In this document: positions 45,834-54,405 of the stretch, in pieces
Numbering within the stretch: the stretch's first letter is position 1
Layout of the letters: every line of letters starts with the position of its first letter
Assembly (NCBI GenBank): GCA_024515975.1
Contig: JAMSKV010000005.1
Coordinates: 1-64,000 of the forward strand
Source: Endosaccharibacter trunci
GTDB lineage: Bacteria > Pseudomonadota > Alphaproteobacteria > Acetobacterales > Acetobacteraceae
Direction of reading: 5' to 3'
DNA length: 64,000 nt
The notes under the pieces: model-generated
Told to the model about the DNA's origin: nothing
Database searches by the model: none
What the model saw: the letters and a program-made list of their open reading frames with translations, nothing else
Position numbers and translations under genes: made by a program

Positions 45834-46790
45834 CTAACCGCCAAGTTCGGACACCGTGCTGCCGCTGTTCACCAGGGAGAAGTTGCGGCCGCCGATGCGG
45901 ACGGCAACGCGGCTCGACGGTTTGAACCCCATCCCGGACAGGTCGATTTCGAAACCGTGGCGTCCGTCGCCGATGGCCGAGGCCAGCAGATCGGTGCGGA
46001 GATGATCGGCCATCGCCTCCGCGACGGCCACGCCGTCGCGCAGCACGGTCACCGGAACGGGATGCGGCAGGTGTTTCTGTCTGGCCCAGCCGGAGAGGAT
46101 CGTGCCGTCGATCCGGTCCACATAACCCTCGAACTCGCGCTTGGCCGCCTGGACATAGGCCGGGCGGTTGGGCTCCACCAGCTTGACGAGGGCGGCGAGC
46201 GCCTTCTTCGAGGACGGCAGCGGCAGGCCGCAGAACGCGAACAACTGGCGGACGAACATCTCCGGCAGGGAGATGGCCTTCTCGTAGCTGACCAGCAGCA
46301 CCGGGCATTCGGCCGCGACCGCATAGCTCACCAGAGCCTGCAGGTCCGAGGCGGCGTCGGAGAGTGCGGTCGCCACCTCGAATCGCTCGGACAAACTGTT
46401 CCGTTCGGCGATGGCCGCCGGATCGCGCACGGTCAGCACCAGATGCGGGTTGCGGAACTGCCGGATCATCTCCGGGCCATGCTGATGCAGATGCGGGCGC
46501 TTGAAGCCCCAGACCGAATGACGAGCATTTCGAACGAGCAATAAATCGGACAATGCTTTGGGCTGGTAGGTGCCACTCTCCAGCATCAGCGCGAAGGCGC
46601 TGTCTTCAAACACGACGTCGTCGAGATTATCGCCGAGATAGAGTCCAGAGGCGTGGAGGACGCGGGCCACCATGCTGGTGCCTGACCGTGCCACGCCCGA
46701 GATGATTACCGTGCGCGGCCGATCAGCACCGGCATCCGGCGTTCCGTCTCCTTCATGGAGACGAAGGACGCCTTTGTTCAGCAGGTCCAT
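45834..46790 (-). CDS. Sulfotransferase-like P-loop protein
   Basis: 318 aa. N-terminal TVIISGVARSGTSMVARVLHASG is the 5'-PSB loop of PAPS-dependent sulfotransferase-fold proteins, followed by LGDNLDDVVFEDSAF; HLVLTVRDPAAIAERNS is the 3'-phosphate-binding segment. Residues ~1-225 form this domain. The last ~90 residues (GTILSGWARQ, VTVLRDGVAVAEA, GRHGFEIDL) look like a beta-rich module often appended to glycan-related enzymes. Substrate unknown; could modify a surface glycan or lipid. The ATG follows an AT-rich stretch (46815-46835) that probably holds the promoter. Confidence 0.8.
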   Translation of the reverse strand: MDLLNKGVLRLHEGDGTPDAGADRPRTVIISGVARSGTSMVARVLHASGLYLGDNLDDVVFEDSAFALMLESGTYQPKALSDLLLVRNARHSVWGFKRPHLHQHGPEMIRQFRNPHLVLTVRDPAAIAERNSLSERFEVATALSDAASDLQALVSYAVAAECPVLLVSYEKAISLPEMFVRQLFAFCGLPLPSSKKALAALVKLVEPNRPAYVQAAKREFEGYVDRIDGTILSGWARQKHLPHPVPVTVLRDGVAVAEAMADHLRTDLLASAIGDGRHGFEIDLSGMGFKPSSRVAVRIGGRNFSLVNSGSTVSELGG

Positions 46791-46860
46791 GGAGGGGCGA
46801 TCTCGTGGGTCATACCTTCAAATTTTAAAGTTATATGAACGAACCATGTCTTGGAAAGAC

Positions 46861-46903
46861 GGCTCCGGGCAATCGATACATAACGGTACGATTGCCCGGA
46901 GCC
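46861..46903 (-). terminator. Terminator of the small exported repeat protein gene
   Basis: Perfect 15-bp stem GGCTCCGGGCAATCG / CGATTGCCCGGAGCC, 13-nt loop, starting 7 bp after the stop codon. On the minus strand it is followed by GTCTTTCC, a weak T-run. A second short stem (46848-46860) follows. Confidence 0.7.
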
Positions 46904-46910
46904 GGTGGGC

Positions 46911-47114
46911 TCATTTCGGGGCGGTGGCGCCTGCCGGACAGGCGGTGAACTTGCCCTTGGCATCCCGGCATGGCTGCTTCTTGGCCGCCGGCGGAGGACA
47001 GGTCACGAACTTGCCCTTGGCGTCACGGCACGGCGCCGCCATTGCCGGCGCGAGTGTCGCGAGGGGGGCGGACAAAGCGAGACAAAGACCGACGGCGACC
47101 GAGATCCGTTTCAT
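46911..47114 (-). CDS. Small exported protein with two PCRDAKGKF repeats
   Basis: 67 aa. Signal peptide MKRISVAVGLCLALSAPLA, with cleavage after AMA. The mature ~40 residues are two near-identical units, PCRDAKGKFVTCPP and PCRDAKGKFTACP, each with two Cys, joined by PAAKKQ. DNA of the two units has a 60-bp period (46936-46975 and 46996-47035). Four Cys suggest disulfides or metal binding in the periplasm. Not assigned to a known function. 14 bp after yceI on the same strand, hence probably the last gene of wrbA-yceI-this. Confidence 0.8.
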   Translation of the reverse strand: MKRISVAVGLCLALSAPLATLAPAMAAPCRDAKGKFVTCPPPAAKKQPCRDAKGKFTACPAGATAPK

Positions 47115-47128
47115 GAGCGATTTCCTGT

Positions 47129-47752
47129 TCAGTCCTGGCGCTCGAATGCGCCGGCGATGTTCAGCTTAACATCGTCGCCGACCAACGGGACATAAGTCTT
47201 CACGCCGAAAGCGCTGCGGCTGATCTCGCCGGCGGCGGCGAACCCGACGGTGTATTTCTTGTCCAGCGGGTTGATGCCGGCGCCCACGAACCGGACCGAC
47301 AACGTTTCCGGATGCGAAACGCCGTGCAGCGTCAGCGTGCCGGCGACGGTGGCCGTATCCTTGCCGGTGCGCGTCACCTTGGTGGACACGAAATGCGCTG
47401 TCGGGAAACGGGCCGTATCGAACCACTCCGCACCCTTCAGCTCTCCATCCAGCTTGGTGCTGGTGGTGAGAACGCTGTCCACCGGAATGGTGACGTCAAG
47501 CTTGTCCTGGGACGGATCGGCCTTGTCGAGGACGAGCGTGCCGGTGACTCCCGAAAACACGCCGGAATAGTAGGAGAAACCCAGATGCAGCAGGGTGAAA
47601 CCAACCTGGGTATGGCCGGGCTCGACCTGGTAGGTGCCGTCCTTCACCTGCGCGGCCACGTGGGTCGCATCCTGCGCGGAGGCGGCGCGAAGGCCGATGC
47701 CGGGGGCCAAAAGGGTGCAGGCAGCGAGGCCGGCGGCAGCGAGGGACTTCAT
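47129..47752 (-). CDS. YceI-family periplasmic lipocalin-like protein
   Basis: 207 aa with signal peptide (residues 1-34, ending ASA). The YceI beta-barrel covers the rest: YQVEPGHTQVGFTLLHLG, FSGVTGTLVLDKADPSQDKLDV, WFDTARFPTAHFVSTKV and ISRSAFGV are its usual motifs. Family members bind polyisoprenoid lipids such as ubiquinone in the periplasm. GGAG lies 9 nt before ATG 47752. Located 38 bp after wrbA, a quinone reductase, so a quinone-linked oxidative or acid stress role is a reasonable inference. Confidence 0.92.
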   Translation of the reverse strand: MKSLAAAGLAACTLLAPGIGLRAASAQDATHVAAQVKDGTYQVEPGHTQVGFTLLHLGFSYYSGVFSGVTGTLVLDKADPSQDKLDVTIPVDSVLTTSTKLDGELKGAEWFDTARFPTAHFVSTKVTRTGKDTATVAGTLTLHGVSHPETLSVRFVGAGINPLDKKYTVGFAAAGEISRSAFGVKTYVPLVGDDVKLNIAGAFERQD

Positions 47753-47790
47753 CAAGGTTTCTCCGGGGAACATGGAATGACGGGACATGA

Positions 47791-48390
47791 TCAGGCGAAC
47801 AGCTTGGCGGCCAGTTTGGCGACGTGCTCGCCCAGGAAGCGGGCGCCGTCCTGCTCGACCTCGCTGACGGCGCGCGAGCCATCCGCACCGGCCAGCGTGC
47901 TGGCGCCGTAAGGCGTTCCGCCCTTCACCGCGTCGATCCCGAGCTGACCCTGGAAGCTGTAGGGCAGTCCGGTCACCACCAGGCCATGATGCAGGAGGTT
48001 GGTGAGGATGGAGAACAGCGTGGTTTCCTGGCCGCCATGCTGGCTCGCCGTGGAGGTGAAGGCAGCGCCGACCTTGCCGACCAGGGCGCCGCTCGCCCAC
48101 AGGCCGCCGGTGCGATCCCAGAAATTCGCCATCTGCGAGGACATCCGGCCGAAGCGCGTGCCCGTGCCGACGATGATGGCGTCGTACTGAGCCAGTTCGC
48201 CCGGCTCGGCGATCGGCGCGCTCTGGTTCAGCTTGAAATGACTCGACCGGGCGACCTCTTCCGGCACCAGCTCCGGCACGCGCTTGATGTCGACGTCGGC
48301 GCCTGCCTTGCGCGCCCCTTCCGCCACCGCTTCGGCCATGGTCTCGATATGGCCGTAGCTCGAGTAGTACAGCACCAGAACCTTGGTCAT
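47791..48390 (-). CDS. wrbA: NAD(P)H:quinone oxidoreductase, WrbA type IV
   Basis: 199 aa, the exact size of WrbA. Flavodoxin fold with FMN loop [31 protein letters not shown] and the C-terminal GPYGAST-like segment ([12 protein letters not shown]). Two-electron reduction of quinones avoids semiquinone radicals. First gene of a probable wrbA-yceI-small-protein operon on the minus strand; divergent from the TonB-dependent receptor. Confidence 0.95.
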   Translation of the reverse strand: MTKVLVLYYSSYGHIETMAEAVAEGARKAGADVDIKRVPELVPEEVARSSHFKLNQSAPIAEPGELAQYDAIIVGTGTRFGRMSSQMANFWDRTGGLWASGALVGKVGAAFTSTASQHGGQETTLFSILTNLLHHGLVVTGLPYSFQGQLGIDAVKGGTPYGASTLAGADGSRAVSEVEQDGARFLGEHVAKLAAKLFA

Positions 48391-48754
48391 GGGATCGCTC
48401 CAACGGATCGGGCGCTCCGGCCGGCCCCTCGCCGTCGGTTTCGCCCCCTAGAGGGCCGACATTAGGCGCCCGCGATCAATCAACAAACGGAACTGGTGGA
48501 AAACCATCGTTGCCAGAATTTTGCCGGCTCGGTCGTTCGACCTGACTGCGCAACGTTGCAACCGTGCCGCATGGCAACAAGAATCGCGCAAACCTGGTTC
48601 CTGACCGATTGATCAGCCCATCGTTCGGCCGGTATCAGACCCTCCAAGTCATCCGATGAACGATCGTGGAAAATGATCTCCACGATTGAAAGTGAGCCAT
48701 CACGGCCAGCCGTCCGGGGTGAACCCGGCGACCGGTCGCCGAGCGAGAGTGTCC
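48391..48754. promoter_or_regulatory. Divergent regulatory gap, wrbA / TonB receptor
   Basis: 364 bp with no gene. Two elements stand out: a perfect 10-bp palindrome GCAACGTTGC (48550-48559) followed by further GCAAC copies, and ATCGTGGA-8 nt-TCCACGAT (48663-48686), a perfect 8-8-8 inverted repeat 68 bp before the receptor start. Either could be an operator. No known iron-responsive box was recognised. Confidence 0.4.
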
Positions 48755-51247
48755 ATGCCTGAACCGATCTCGAAACGCTCTCGCCGAAAGGCCGCGACCC
48801 TGCGCGCCCTGCTCGCCGCCACGACGCCCCTCGCCCTGGGTGGTTCCGTGGTGGTGATGGCGTCCTCAGGCGCGATGGCTGCCGACATCGCTTCCAGCGG
48901 CGCGACGCCGGCCAAACCCGGGAAAGCCGGCCGTGCCGAGGCCAAGCCGGCGGCATCCAGCCAGGAGCAGGTGATCGTGACCGGCACGCGATCGCTCGGC
49001 ACCAAGGCGCGCGACAGCACCAGCCCGATCGACGTGATCACCTCGGGCACGCTCCGTCGCACCGGGCAAGCCAATCTCGCGGACGCGCTGGTGCGCGCAA
49101 ACCCCTCGGTGAACCAGAAGGCCTACGGCAACGACACCGCGGCTCTGGTGAGCGCGATCCGTTTGCGCGGCCTCAACCCGAACGACGTCCTGGTGCTGAT
49201 CGACGGCAAGCGCCGCCATCAGACCTCCAACATCACGGCCGATTCCGGCCCGGAGCAGGGCGCGACCCCGGTCGACCTGAACGCCATCCCGGCCGGCGCC
49301 ATCGACCATATCGAGATCCTGCGCGACGGTGCCGCCGCGCAGTACGGCTCCGACGCGATCGCCGGTGTGGTCAACATCATTCTCAAGAAGACCGATCACG
49401 GCGACAACGCCACCGCCTATACCGGCGCCAACGCCTATAACGGTGATGGCTGGCAGTATCAGCTCGACAACGATGGCGGTCTTTCGTTCGGCCAGGACGG
49501 CTATCTGCATCTCAGCGGCCAGATCTACCATGCCGACCATTCGGTGCAGCCCGAGATCGATGTGCGCACCGGCAAGGATGACAACCACGTTCTCAGCACG
49601 CCGGAGGAAACCCGCGAGAGTCTGGCGCTGACCTTCGGCAGCACCCTGCTGCCCGACCTGTTCGGCGGCGTGGAAGGCTACGGCAACGTCACCTACATGC
49701 ACCGTCATACGGAGGCATACGAGAATTATCGTCTGCCGAGCAGCCTGCCGGCCCTTTACCCGTGGGGCTATTCCCCGCTGGAAACCAACGAGGAGAACGA
49801 CTTCGCCTCCACCATCGGCGTGCGCGCGCCCGATCTGGCCGCGTTCCGGGTCGATCTGAGCACCACCTATGGCCAGGACGAAACCGCGATCGGCACCAAG
49901 AACAGCGCCAATACCGGGCTGTACAAGCTGAATGGATGGTCGCAGACCAATTTCGACGCGCAGAACCAGACCACGGCGCAGTGGACCAACGATCTCGACT
50001 TTTCGCGCACTTACAGGCTGGGCAACGCTCGCATGAACACCGCCTTCGGCGCGGCCGAGCGCGTGGACGTGTACGCGCTGGGGGCAGGGGATTACGGCTC
50101 CTATACGCTGGGCGGGGCGCAAGGCTTTGCCGGACTGCTGCCGGCCAATGCCGGGCGCTGGACCCGCGACGTGTGGTCCGCCTATCTCGACCAGGATATC
50201 CATCCGGTCAGGTCATGGGATATCGACGTCGCCGGCCGGTTCGAGCACTACACCGATTTCGGCAATACCTGGAACGGCAAGATCTCCACCCGTTACGATT
50301 TCACGCCGCATTTCGCGGTGCGCGGCACCATCAGCACCGGTACGCGCGCGCCGACCCTGGCGGAAGAGCATTACAGCTCGCTCAACGTGTCGGCGAACGG
50401 CGCCAGCGGCATCCTGGCCTCGAATTCCTCCGCTGCGCGGGCGATCGGGGCGCAGTCTCTCAACCCGGAATATTCCACCAATGCCAGCGGCGGCCTGGTC
50501 TGGACGCCGATCAAGAACCTGACGCTGACCACGGATGTCTACCAGATCAACATCCGCGACCGGATCGCCGCCGCAGGTTCGGTGCGCGGTACTTCGGCGC
50601 TGTCCGCGATCGCCGCCACCGGCGCCACGCTTCCGAGCGGCTTGGTACCGGCTAACGTGTCGGCCGATTATCTCGCCAATGCCGCCAGCACGCGAACCCA
50701 GGGGCTAGATTTCAACGCCAGCTATTTCAGCGATTTCCGCAATCGCGGCTGGGGCACCGTCACCTGGACCGCGGGTCTCGACCTGAACCGGACCCGCATT
50801 ACCCACATCAACACCAACGAACAGGGCGCACTCTTCATCAATCCGCAGGAGGTGGCCTATCTCACCACTGCGACGCCGCGGTCCAAGCTGATCCTGAACG
50901 CGTTCTGGAAGATCGGCACGTTCGACGTGAACCTGCGTCAAACGCGCTATGGCCAGACCACGTCGCTGCTGACCTACGAGGATCAGGCCCCGAAGGCGCT
51001 GCAATATTCCAACACGCAGTGGAACGAGTTCAAGAACACGCCGCGCTGGCTAACCGATCTCGAGCTCGGCGACCAGCTCAGCGCGCGCTGGCATGTCGCC
51101 GTGGGCGCCAACAACATCTTCAACATCCGCCCGCGCCGGGAGCCGCTGGAGAATGCCTATCTCGGGGCGCAATACTACGCCGCCAGTTCGGCGCAGGTGC
51201 CGATCACCGGCGGGTTCTATTACGGTCGGGTCAATCTAAGCTTCTGA
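48755..51247 (+). CDS. TonB-dependent receptor
   Basis: About 830 aa. Signal peptide within the first ~50 residues (ending AMAAD), then a plug domain (EQVIVTGTRSLGTKARD is a TonB-box-like start; RLRGLNPNDVLVLIDGKRRH; GSDAIAGVVNIILKK) and a 22-strand barrel to the C-terminal aromatic SF. Imports a ligand across the outer membrane using TonB energy; the ligand is unknown. The receptor group looks like those with plug loops DLNAIPAGAIDHIEILRDGA. Start ATG 48755 has GAGAG 6 nt upstream; the frame reaches back to 48686 without a credible signal sequence. Confidence 0.9.
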   Translation: MPEPISKRSRRKAATLRALLAATTPLALGGSVVVMASSGAMAADIASSGATPAKPGKAGRAEAKPAASSQEQVIVTGTRSLGTKARDSTSPIDVITSGTLRRTGQANLADALVRANPSVNQKAYGNDTAALVSAIRLRGLNPNDVLVLIDGKRRHQTSNITADSGPEQGATPVDLNAIPAGAIDHIEILRDGAAAQYGSDAIAGVVNIILKKTDHGDNATAYTGANAYNGDGWQYQLDNDGGLSFGQDGYLHLSGQIYHADHSVQPEIDVRTGKDDNHVLSTPEETRESLALTFGSTLLPDLFGGVEGYGNVTYMHRHTEAYENYRLPSSLPALYPWGYSPLETNEENDFASTIGVRAPDLAAFRVDLSTTYGQDETAIGTKNSANTGLYKLNGWSQTNFDAQNQTTAQWTNDLDFSRTYRLGNARMNTAFGAAERVDVYALGAGDYGSYTLGGAQGFAGLLPANAGRWTRDVWSAYLDQDIHPVRSWDIDVAGRFEHYTDFGNTWNGKISTRYDFTPHFAVRGTISTGTRAPTLAEEHYSSLNVSANGASGILASNSSAARAIGAQSLNPEYSTNASGGLVWTPIKNLTLTTDVYQINIRDRIAAAGSVRGTSALSAIAATGATLPSGLVPANVSADYLANAASTRTQGLDFNASYFSDFRNRGWGTVTWTAGLDLNRTRITHINTNEQGALFINPQEVAYLTTATPRSKLILNAFWKIGTFDVNLRQTRYGQTTSLLTYEDQAPKALQYSNTQWNEFKNTPRWLTDLELGDQLSARWHVAVGANNIFNIRPRREPLENAYLGAQYYAASSAQVPITGGFYYGRVNLSF

Positions 51248-51257
51248 GAGGATAAGC

Positions 51258-51374
51258 GTTCTTTCTTGAAAGAAAGAACCAAAGAACTTCTGTCCGTTTG
51301 AGTTTGTACCGAGCTGCGCACGCCGAACCAAACGGATAGAAGTCTTTTTGCTTCTTTTTCTTCAGAAAAAGAAG
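51258..51374. repeat. Compound palindromic repeat, copy D (117 bp)
   Basis: Hairpins at 51258-51279 (10-bp stem) and 51351-51374 (11-bp stem) flank arms AAAGAACTTCTGTCCG and CGGATAGAAGTCTTTTTG, which also pair imperfectly with each other. Same length and inverse orientation relative to 7345-7461. Lies between the convergent TonB receptor and crcB genes. Confidence 0.85.
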
Positions 51375-51397
51375 AATCCTGCTTCCTTAAAAAGATG

Positions 51398-51829
51398 TCA
51401 GCCGCGCTCCTCGATATCGAGCTGCGCGATCTGCACGGCATGGTCGTTGAACCGGGCCGCGATCGCGTGGCCGAGGCCCACGGCGAGAATGCAGAGGATC
51501 ACCGAGCCGAGCACGTTCACCGAGGCGCGCAGCATGGCGCCGCTGCGCAGCAGGTCGAGCGTCTGCAGGCTGAAAGACGAAAACGTGGTGTAGCCGCCAC
51601 ATAGCCCGATCATCACGAACAGCCGCGTATTCTCGCTCACGGGGAAACGGCCATTGGCCAGAGTCAGCGTGCCGAACAGGCCGATCACGAACGAGCCCGA
51701 CACATTGATGCCGATCGTGCCCCAGGGAATATGCTGACTGATCGGTCTGGTGGCGACGGAGACGAGATAGCGGGCGATCGTCCCGAGAGCGCCGCCGAGC
51801 GCGATCAGCAGACAGGTGAAGAGGGACAT
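51398..51829 (-). CDS. crcB: Fluoride channel CrcB/FluC
   Basis: 143 aa, four membrane segments, dual-topology dimeric fluoride channel. Family motifs GGALGTIARYLVS and GLCGGYTTFSSFSLQ (the pore Phe-box and TTFSSF) are intact. Expels fluoride to protect enzymes. ATG 51829 is chosen at the start of TM1; the frame extends upstream. It is a single gene, so it must form homodimers. I see no crcB fluoride riboswitch in the 150 bp upstream. Confidence 0.93.
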   Translation of the reverse strand: MSLFTCLLIALGGALGTIARYLVSVATRPISQHIPWGTIGINVSGSFVIGLFGTLTLANGRFPVSENTRLFVMIGLCGGYTTFSSFSLQTLDLLRSGAMLRASVNVLGSVILCILAVGLGHAIAARFNDHAVQIAQLDIEERG

Positions 51830-51982
51830 GCGGGTTTCCTGCGCAACCGACGGACGGGACCGAACGGGAGTCATCAGCCCGGGTCGGGCGCTTGTCGCCC
51901 CATCGAGCCAAGCATGGAACATTGCCGGCCGGGCAACAAGGGCGTTGGGCCGGCCCGTTCGAGAACGGATCGGCCCTGCCGC

Positions 51983-53968
51983 TCAATGCGCGGTATCGGC
52001 GGCCTTCACCAGCGGCAGCCAGACCGCGCTCGCTTCCGTGCCCTGATGCGAGACGCGCATGGTCGCGGCCCGATAATCCGACGGCTTGGCATCGAAGATG
52101 TTCGGCACGAAGGTCTGCGGGTTGCGGTCGTAGAGCGGGAACCAGCTCGACTGGATCTGCACCATGATCCGGTGCCCGGGCTGGAACACGTGGTTGGTGG
52201 GCGGCAGGGTGAAGCGGTAGCGCTCCACCTGATTGGCCGGAATCGCCGAAGGATGCGCGAAATCAGTGCGATACCGGCCGCGGAAGATGTCCATGGCGAT
52301 CGGCAGTTCGTAGCCGCCCATCGAGGGATCGTCCGCGACCGTGTCCGGCTGCACGTCGATCAGCTTCACCACCCAGTCCGCATCCGTGCCCGTGGTGGAA
52401 GCGAACAGATCGGCCTGCGGCTGACCGGAAATCCGCACCGGCGCCGTCAGCACAGGCGTCTCGTACACCAGTACGTCCGGACGGGTGGCGAATTCGCGCT
52501 GGTCTGTGGTGAGCCAAGGTTTCCAGCGCGCGCTGTCGGCGAACGCCACTGGACGGCTGAGATACGGCACGGGTTTCGCGGGATCGGACACGTAGCTGTC
52601 CACGCCGGCATCCGCGGCGGGCTTGTCGAAGGACAGGCCATGATCGGCGGCGAGATAGAGCGGCGTCATCGGCGCGCCGCAACCGTCGTCGCAGGCGAGC
52701 GGCCATGTCGCGAACCGGTCCCAATGGTTCTCGCCGGTGTTGTAGATGAAGGCGGCGGCGGGAACATCGGCCTTGGGCGAGCCCGGCTTCAGATACTGAT
52801 TGAAGAACGGCACCAGGATCTGCTGACGGTATTGCAGCGCAGTGTCGCCGTTCCAGTTCAGACGTCCCAGGCTCGAGCCGTCGTAGTTCACCTGGCTGTG
52901 CCGCCACGGGCCCATCACCAGGATGTTGTTGGCGCCCTTGCCAACTTTCCGAAGCGCCTCCCAGGAATGGATCGCGCCCCACATGTCTTCCTGGTCCCAC
53001 AAGCCCTGTTCCCAGAGCGTCGGCACGTCGGACGGGTGTTTGGCGACGAGATGGTCGAGCGCCTGGCCTTGCCAGAACGCGTCCCAGGCAGGATGCGCCT
53101 TCATGCGCTGCCAGAACGGCAACTGGTCGAGTCCGTGCATCGTCGCGAACGCGCCGGCCGAGCCCGCGCGGAGGAAATTGTCGTAATCGTCGTAGCCGGC
53201 GCGCGGAATCGGCTCCCCGGTGCCGCGCGCGGTCATCTGCTCGGTGAAATAATCGAGCCCGGGCTGACGGAAGGCGCCGTAATGGAACCAGTCATCGCCC
53301 ATCCAGCCATCCACCATCGGGCTTTCCGGCGATGCGGCCTTCAGCGCCGGGTGCGGATGCAGCAGCGCCATCACCACCGTCCAGCCTTCGTAGGAGGAGC
53401 CGAGCATGCCGACGCGCCCGTTGCTTTCCGGCGTGTTCTTCACCAGCCAGTCGATCGTATCCCAGGCATCGGTGGTGTCGTCGGTCTTGCTGGGATTCAG
53501 CGGCCCGATCGGCGGACGCGTCATCACGTAGTCGCCCTGCGATCCGTACTTGCCGCGCACATCCTGGAACACGCGGATATAGCCGGCCTTCACGAAGCCG
53601 GAATCGCCCTGCGGCAGGAGTGCCAGCATGGACGGGCTGTTGTTGCGCGTGGCGCGTTTGGCGGCGTCATAGGGCGTGCGCGTCAGCAGGATCGGCGCAT
53701 CGTGGGCGTTCTTGGGGATGACGATCACGGTAAACAGCTTCACCCCGTCGCGCATCGGGATCATCGCCTCGCGCTTGATGTAGTCGGCGCCCGGATCGGG
53801 AATCGACACATGCGCGGGGATGTCGTTGCCGGTCTGGACGGTCAGCGGATCGGCAGCGCCGGGCGAAGCGGCGTGCGCTTGCGCGCCGAGCGCGCCGGCG
53901 GCCAGGAGGCTGGTGGCAAGCAGGCGCGCGCGACGGAAAGTCGTCGCCGGGCGATCGGCAGCCCGCAT
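51983..53968 (-). CDS. aehA: Alpha-amino acid ester hydrolase (CocE/NonD family)
   Basis: 661 aa; signal peptide ends near residue 33 (AHA). Alpha/beta hydrolase with GSSYEG (nucleophile Ser192), Asp325 in GLWDQEDMW and His357 in GPWRHS. Compared with what is known of the Acetobacter turbidans enzyme (Ser205, Asp338, His370), all three fall at a constant offset of 13, and so does the carboxylate cluster that binds the substrate alpha-amino group (Asp226, Glu327, Asp328). This is strong support for the AEH group, which hydrolyses and transfers amino acid esters and beta-lactam side chains. The C-terminal jelly-roll domain is present. Coupled by a 1-nt TGATG overlap to the upstream ABM gene. 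Confidence 0.88.
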   Translation of the reverse strand: MRAADRPATTFRRARLLATSLLAAGALGAQAHAASPGAADPLTVQTGNDIPAHVSIPDPGADYIKREAMIPMRDGVKLFTVIVIPKNAHDAPILLTRTPYDAAKRATRNNSPSMLALLPQGDSGFVKAGYIRVFQDVRGKYGSQGDYVMTRPPIGPLNPSKTDDTTDAWDTIDWLVKNTPESNGRVGMLGSSYEGWTVVMALLHPHPALKAASPESPMVDGWMGDDWFHYGAFRQPGLDYFTEQMTARGTGEPIPRAGYDDYDNFLRAGSAGAFATMHGLDQLPFWQRMKAHPAWDAFWQGQALDHLVAKHPSDVPTLWEQGLWDQEDMWGAIHSWEALRKVGKGANNILVMGPWRHSQVNYDGSSLGRLNWNGDTALQYRQQILVPFFNQYLKPGSPKADVPAAAFIYNTGENHWDRFATWPLACDDGCGAPMTPLYLAADHGLSFDKPAADAGVDSYVSDPAKPVPYLSRPVAFADSARWKPWLTTDQREFATRPDVLVYETPVLTAPVRISGQPQADLFASTTGTDADWVVKLIDVQPDTVADDPSMGGYELPIAMDIFRGRYRTDFAHPSAIPANQVERYRFTLPPTNHVFQPGHRIMVQIQSSWFPLYDRNPQTFVPNIFDAKPSDYRAATMRVSHQGTEASAVWLPLVKAADTAH

Positions 53969-54297
53969 CAGTTGCCGCCCTTATGCGCGCGCAGCAGGCG
54001 GCGGACATTCGGCGGCGCGATGCCGAGACGCGCCAGGGCGGCGGCGAATGTCGCGTAATGCGGCATGGTGAGGTGCGTTTCGAAGGCGGCGGCGTCCTTG
54101 TAGATTTCGAACAGGGTGACGGTGTCGGCGCCATTCTCGTCGACCAGAACGTCGAACTGGCTGCAGCCGGGCTCGTTGGCGACCGAATCGCGCGCGTCGG
54201 CCGCGCATTCGCGCAGAAATTCCGCTTTCTTCTCCGCAGGCACGGTGAACTCGGCCCAGATCACGAGGGCATCGGTGGTCGTCTCGGTCGCAGACAT
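53968..54297 (-). CDS. Antibiotic biosynthesis monooxygenase-domain protein (quinol monooxygenase-like)
   Basis: 109 aa. ABM/dimeric alpha-beta barrel (YgiN-like): VIWAEFTVPAEKKAEFL, ANEPGCSQFDVL, TLFEIYKDAAAFETHL and HYATFAAAL are the usual motifs. Family members oxidise quinols or aromatic compounds without cofactors, or detoxify reactive carbonyls. First gene of a two-gene operon with aehA; the link between the activities is unknown. ATG 54297 follows AGGAACGACCCGCC. Confidence 0.88.
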   Translation of the reverse strand: MSATETTTDALVIWAEFTVPAEKKAEFLRECAADARDSVANEPGCSQFDVLVDENGADTVTLFEIYKDAAAFETHLTMPHYATFAAALARLGIAPPNVRRLLRAHKGGN

Positions 54298-54405
54298 GGC
54301 GGGTCGTTCCTGTGGATTTCGGCGCGGCGACCCTAGGGCGGCAAGCCGGCCGATGCGAGGGGCTTATTTTACTTTTCGTTCAGTTTCCTCTGCGATCCTG
54401 TGGGT

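Noticed and set aside
51830-51982. Fluoride riboswitch before crcB
   Set aside because: The conserved fluoride aptamer landmarks (GGxGAUGGxxCxxCC-like start) are not seen in the upstream gap.
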